From assembly GCA_003519545.1 (NCBI GenBank), contig DOWN01000186.1:1-7424 (forward strand): a stretch of DNA of 7,424 bases, written 5' to 3'. The position numbers were made by a program, and so were the translations under genes. Positions 5,581 to 7,424 of the stretch are shown piece after piece; position 1 is the first letter of the stretch, and the number at the start of each line of letters is the position of its first letter. The DNA comes from Bacteroidota bacterium. GTDB lineage: Bacteria; Bacteroidota; Ignavibacteria; Tepidaquicellales; Tepidaquicellaceae. The notes beneath the pieces were generated by a model. The model was not told the DNA's origin. It worked only from the letters and a program-made list of their open reading frames with translations, and made no database searches.

Positions 5581-6033
5581 TCATTTTGATTCTTGAATTA
5601 TTTCAGGATGTTTTATTTGCCCTCCTAAATGTGCTGTATATCCCATAAGACTTATTACTCCTATCATTAAAATAAAATATACAATTGACATTAACATCGG
5701 AATTCTTTTTTCACCTCTGAAAATTATAAGTCCCACCAGACATAAACCTCCTGTAACATACATAACTACACTTGCAATCTCAGCCATTTCCTCGTGTGGA
5801 TCTATCATTTCCTCATTCACACCGTCTTCTCCTTCTATTAACTGTGATGCACTCTCTCCTGAATTTGAAACTACTATAGTAATCAGTGAAATCAAAACCG
5901 TAAGCATTAATGCTAAACGGATAATCTCATTTTGTTTCCTGAATATACCGTAAACTAATACAAGAAATACAATAATCATTCCCACCACAGGGAAATGATT
6001 TGTGAGCAAGTGTAAATGTGCTGAGTTTGGCAT
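5581..6033 (-). CDS. DUF2231-like four-helix membrane protein paired with a Rieske protein
   Basis: A 150-aa protein with four predicted transmembrane helices, near residues 15-31, 37-56, 86-105 and 111-131. Conserved-looking His residues lie near the helix ends: His6, His8 and His13 in AHLHLLTNHFPVVG, His80 in DPHEEMAE before helix 3, and His135 in YTAHLGGQIKH after helix 4. This layout, with HFP in front of helix 1 and a GG motif after helix 4, is like DUF2231. The His positions would allow heme b binding, but that is inference. The gene follows the Rieske gene after 11 bases with no promoter visible between them, so the two products likely work together; fusions of DUF2231 and Rieske domains are, from memory, known in actinobacteria. 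The charged loop between helices 2 and 3 (EGEDGVNEEMIDPHEE) is predicted to face one side of the membrane. The ATG at 6033 lacks a Shine-Dalgarno. A terminator follows. Confidence 0.75.
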   Translation of the reverse strand: MPNSAHLHLLTNHFPVVGMIIVFLVLVYGIFRKQNEIIRLALMLTVLISLITIVVSNSGESASQLIEGEDGVNEEMIDPHEEMAEIASVVMYVTGGLCLVGLIIFRGEKRIPMLMSIVYFILMIGVISLMGYTAHLGGQIKHPEIIQESK

Positions 6034-6044
6034 AATTTTATTTT

Positions 6045-6479
6045 TTACATTTTTATTGTTAATGTATTGGCACTTGAGTCAAATGTCGTTTTATAACTTC
6101 TCAGATTTTTTGTTGCAGGTCCGTTAAGAACTTTTCCTGTTTTGTCAAATTTTGATCCGTGACACTCACACTCAAATTCATTTCCGTTGAAATGTGTGTC
6201 ACATTTTTTATGTGTGCATGTCGGATTTAATGCCCTGAATGAACTCGCTCCGGTTCTGAATACAATTAGTTTTCCGCTTATCTGTTTATATCCGCCTGTA
6301 TTTGATAAATCCGGATAATCAGCAAGATTCAAAACTTTATCCGCTCCAGTTGATTCTATCTCATCAAATCCTGCGAATACTTTGTCTATATTCAATCCTG
6401 TCACTGCTATCCCGCCTATTATTATTCCTTTTGCTGTTGATTTTAGAAAATCTCTTCTGTTAAGTTTTTCTTGATTCAT
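6045..6479 (-). CDS. Tat-exported Rieske [2Fe-2S] protein
   Basis: A 144-aa Rieske iron-sulfur protein. The N-terminus has a twin-arginine signal, NRRDFLKS (7-14), then a hydrophobic stretch (IIIGGIAVTGL, 19-29), and may be cut near VFA or stay as a membrane anchor. The cluster motifs are CTHKKC (88-93) and CECHG (104-108): Cys88, His90, Cys104 and His107 bind the [2Fe-2S] centre, and Cys93 and Cys106 would form the disulfide of high-potential Rieske proteins. The second position before Cys93 is Lys-Lys rather than the usual Leu-Gly of bc1 proteins. GxxLNGPATKNL (115-126) is the usual proline-loop region. The protein would carry electrons on the outer face of the membrane. It is first in a two-gene operon with the DUF2231-like membrane protein; no cytochrome b or c1/f gene is in the window. 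Start ATG at 6479 places the RR motif correctly. Confidence 0.92.
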   Translation of the reverse strand: MNQEKLNRRDFLKSTAKGIIIGGIAVTGLNIDKVFAGFDEIESTGADKVLNLADYPDLSNTGGYKQISGKLIVFRTGASSFRALNPTCTHKKCDTHFNGNEFECECHGSKFDKTGKVLNGPATKNLRSYKTTFDSSANTLTIKM

Positions 6480-6500
6480 ATAATTAGTTTATTTAATTTG
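6471..6500 (+). promoter_or_regulatory. Candidate Bacteroidota-type promoter of the methyltransferase gene
   Basis: On the plus strand TTG (6471-6473) is followed after 19 bases by TTAATTTG (6493-6500), one mismatch from TAnnTTTG. It mirrors the candidate on the opposite strand, and its -35-like TTG lies in the first codons of the Rieske gene. The leader would be about 70 bases and contain the inverted repeat at 6552-6565. Weaker than the other two candidates because AT-rich DNA offers many near matches. Confidence 0.25.
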
Positions 6501-6512
6501 ACACAAATTAAA
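6492..6512. promoter_or_regulatory. Inverted repeat with 9-base arms in the divergent promoter region (possible operator)
   Basis: TTTAATTTG (6492-6500) and CAAATTAAA (6504-6512) are perfect inverted arms around ACA. Both candidate -7 elements, one on each strand, fall inside the arms. A further TAATTTG copy is at 6515-6521. A dimeric regulator bound here would cover both start sites. The arms are A/T-rich, so some of this could be chance. Confidence 0.45.
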
Positions 6513-6533
6513 AGTAATTTGTTTAATTAGCAA
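6504..6533 (-). promoter_or_regulatory. Candidate Bacteroidota-type promoter of the Rieske operon
   Basis: On the minus strand TTG (6533-6531) is followed after 19 bases by TTAATTTG (6511-6504), one mismatch from TAnnTTTG. The spacing equals that of the ligase-operon promoter. Transcription would begin near 6497, leaving a leader of under 20 bases before the ATG at 6479. The -7 element is one arm of the inverted repeat at 6492-6512. Confidence 0.4.
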
Positions 6534-6551
6534 GTAAAAAATTAAAATGTC

Positions 6552-6565
6552 GTAGTTGTAACTAC
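6552..6565. repeat. Short inverted repeat before the methyltransferase start
   Basis: GTAGTT (6552-6557) and AACTAC (6560-6565) are perfect inverted arms around GT, ending 11 bases before the ATG at 6577. With a two-base centre it is a better protein-binding site than an RNA hairpin. It holds most of the G and C in an otherwise A/T-rich leader. Confidence 0.35.
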
Positions 6566-6576
6566 AATAAAAAAAT

Positions 6577-7392
6577 ATGAATAAATTTTTCGAAACAAAC
6601 AAAAAATACTGGGATGAAGCAGTTGATATTCACAAAAAATCTGAATTATACAGTTTAGATGAATTTAAAAAAGGTGTGAATAAATTAAACTCGATTGAGT
6701 TAAATGAACTTGGAGACATTAAAGGAAAAAAAATTCTTCATCTTCAGTGCCATTTCGGAATGGATACTCTTTCTCTGGCAATGCTCAGGGCGGATGTAAC
6801 AGGTGTTGACTTTTCTGAAACTGCAATTGAAAATGCTTTTCAGCTTTCAAATGAAATAAATATTCCTGCAAAATTTATTTGTTCTGATATCTATTCTTTA
6901 TTGGAAAATGGGTTGCTTGAAAATGAATCCTTTGATATTGTGTTTACTTCATATGGTGCTATCTACTGGTTGCCTGATTTGGAAAAATGGGCTGACGTAA
7001 TTAATAAATTCCTTAAAAAAGACGGCTTCTTTTATATTGCAGAGTGTCACCCGGTTACCGGTTGTTTCGATTTTGATAAAACAATTAACACACTTAAATA
7101 CACAACTCCATATTTCAAAAGGGATGAACCTTTTTATTTTGAAAATGGTGTTGATTATGCCGATCCGGGACATAAACTTGAGAATAATAAAACCTATGAA
7201 TGGAATCACTCACTCTCTGAAATAATAAATGTTTTTCTAAAGAGAAAATACACAATTGAATCCTTAAATGAATATCCTTTTACAGTCTGGAAACAATATC
7301 CTAATATGGAACTCAGAGATGACGGCTATTTTCACTTCATTGATAAAAATTTTGATATACCATTATTGTTTTCATTAAAAGCAAAAAAATAA
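6577..7392 (+). CDS. Class I SAM-dependent methyltransferase (UbiE-like fold), substrate unknown
   Basis: A 271-aa cytosolic protein with a Rossmann-fold methyltransferase domain. SAM-binding motif I is KKILHLQCHFGMDTLSLA (51-68), where the usual ExGxGxG is replaced by HLQCHFGMDT. This form is typical of a subgroup annotated as class I methyltransferases or methylase involved in ubiquinone/menaquinone biosynthesis. Motif II is VTGVDFS (74-80), with Asp78 expected to bind the SAM ribose. FICSDIYSL (100-108) is the adenine-contacting region, SFDIVFTSYGAIYWLPD (118-134) is motif post-II, and LKKDGFFYIAE (146-156) is motif III. The C-terminal 110 residues, rich in aromatic residues, probably form the substrate lid (FYFENGVDYADPGHK, 137 residues from the end of motif I onwards). 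The ATG at 6577 follows an A-run with no Shine-Dalgarno. It is divergent from the Rieske operon, and nothing here tells its substrate. Confidence 0.88.
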   Translation: MNKFFETNKKYWDEAVDIHKKSELYSLDEFKKGVNKLNSIELNELGDIKGKKILHLQCHFGMDTLSLAMLRADVTGVDFSETAIENAFQLSNEINIPAKFICSDIYSLLENGLLENESFDIVFTSYGAIYWLPDLEKWADVINKFLKKDGFFYIAECHPVTGCFDFDKTINTLKYTTPYFKRDEPFYFENGVDYADPGHKLENNKTYEWNHSLSEIINVFLKRKYTIESLNEYPFTVWKQYPNMELRDDGYFHFIDKNFDIPLLFSLKAKK

Positions 7393-7424
7393 TCATTATT
7401 TTTAAATTGTAAAAATTAAATTAT
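7393..7424. other. Short A/T-rich tail after the methyltransferase
   Basis: The last 32 bases after the TAA stop are almost pure A/T. No hairpin or further gene start can be seen before the window ends. Confidence 0.5.

Noticed and set aside
6949..7225. Two short open frames, one on each strand, inside the methyltransferase gene
   Set aside because: Both overlap the conserved methyltransferase frame and encode nothing recognisable.
1..7424. tRNA, rRNA, CRISPR, insertion sequence or phage genes
   Set aside because: No cloverleaf-like G/C-rich stretch, no regularly spaced repeats, no transposase or integrase motif was found on either strand.

Overview
The window is AT-rich bacterial chromosome, with many A/T homopolymer stretches in coding and non-coding DNA. 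Nearly all start codons lack a Shine-Dalgarno sequence, and two intergenic regions carry promoter-like sequences of the Bacteroidota type (TTG, 19 bases, then TAnnTTTG or one mismatch). With the gene content (DUF3667, secreted YciI-like protein, Tat-exported Rieske protein) this suggests the Bacteroidota/Chlorobiota/Ignavibacteriota group, perhaps an ignavibacterium. That placement is inference; there is no marker gene in the window.

Left block (1-3723, minus strand): a compact four-gene operon, read right to left: two different D-Ala-D-Ala-ligase-like ATP-grasp ligases (TTGA overlap), a small GNAT acetyltransferase, and a KamA-type radical SAM aminomutase that runs off the left edge. The KamA protein keeps the residues expected for lysine 2,3-aminomutase. 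The set looks like a small biosynthetic pathway that makes a beta-amino acid (probably beta-lysine), forms one or two amide bonds with ATP, and possibly acetylates the product. This is the most interesting part of the window. A strong promoter candidate lies just upstream, at 3755-3784.

Middle block (3724-5519): an AT-rich divergent spacer, then two plus-strand genes, a secreted YciI-like protein and a DUF454/YbaN inner-membrane protein. They converge on a minus-strand zinc-ribbon membrane protein of the DUF3667 type. The leader of that gene is occupied by an intrinsic-terminator hairpin whose T-run touches the start codon.

Right block (5520-7424): a minus-strand pair, a Tat-exported Rieske [2Fe-2S] protein followed by a four-helix DUF2231-like membrane protein, likely a small membrane redox module. 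It is divergent from a plus-strand SAM methyltransferase. The 97-base spacer between them holds a perfect inverted repeat with 9-base arms that covers the candidate -7 elements of both promoters, and a second short inverted repeat in front of the methyltransferase.

No tRNA, rRNA, insertion sequence, CRISPR array or integration site was seen.
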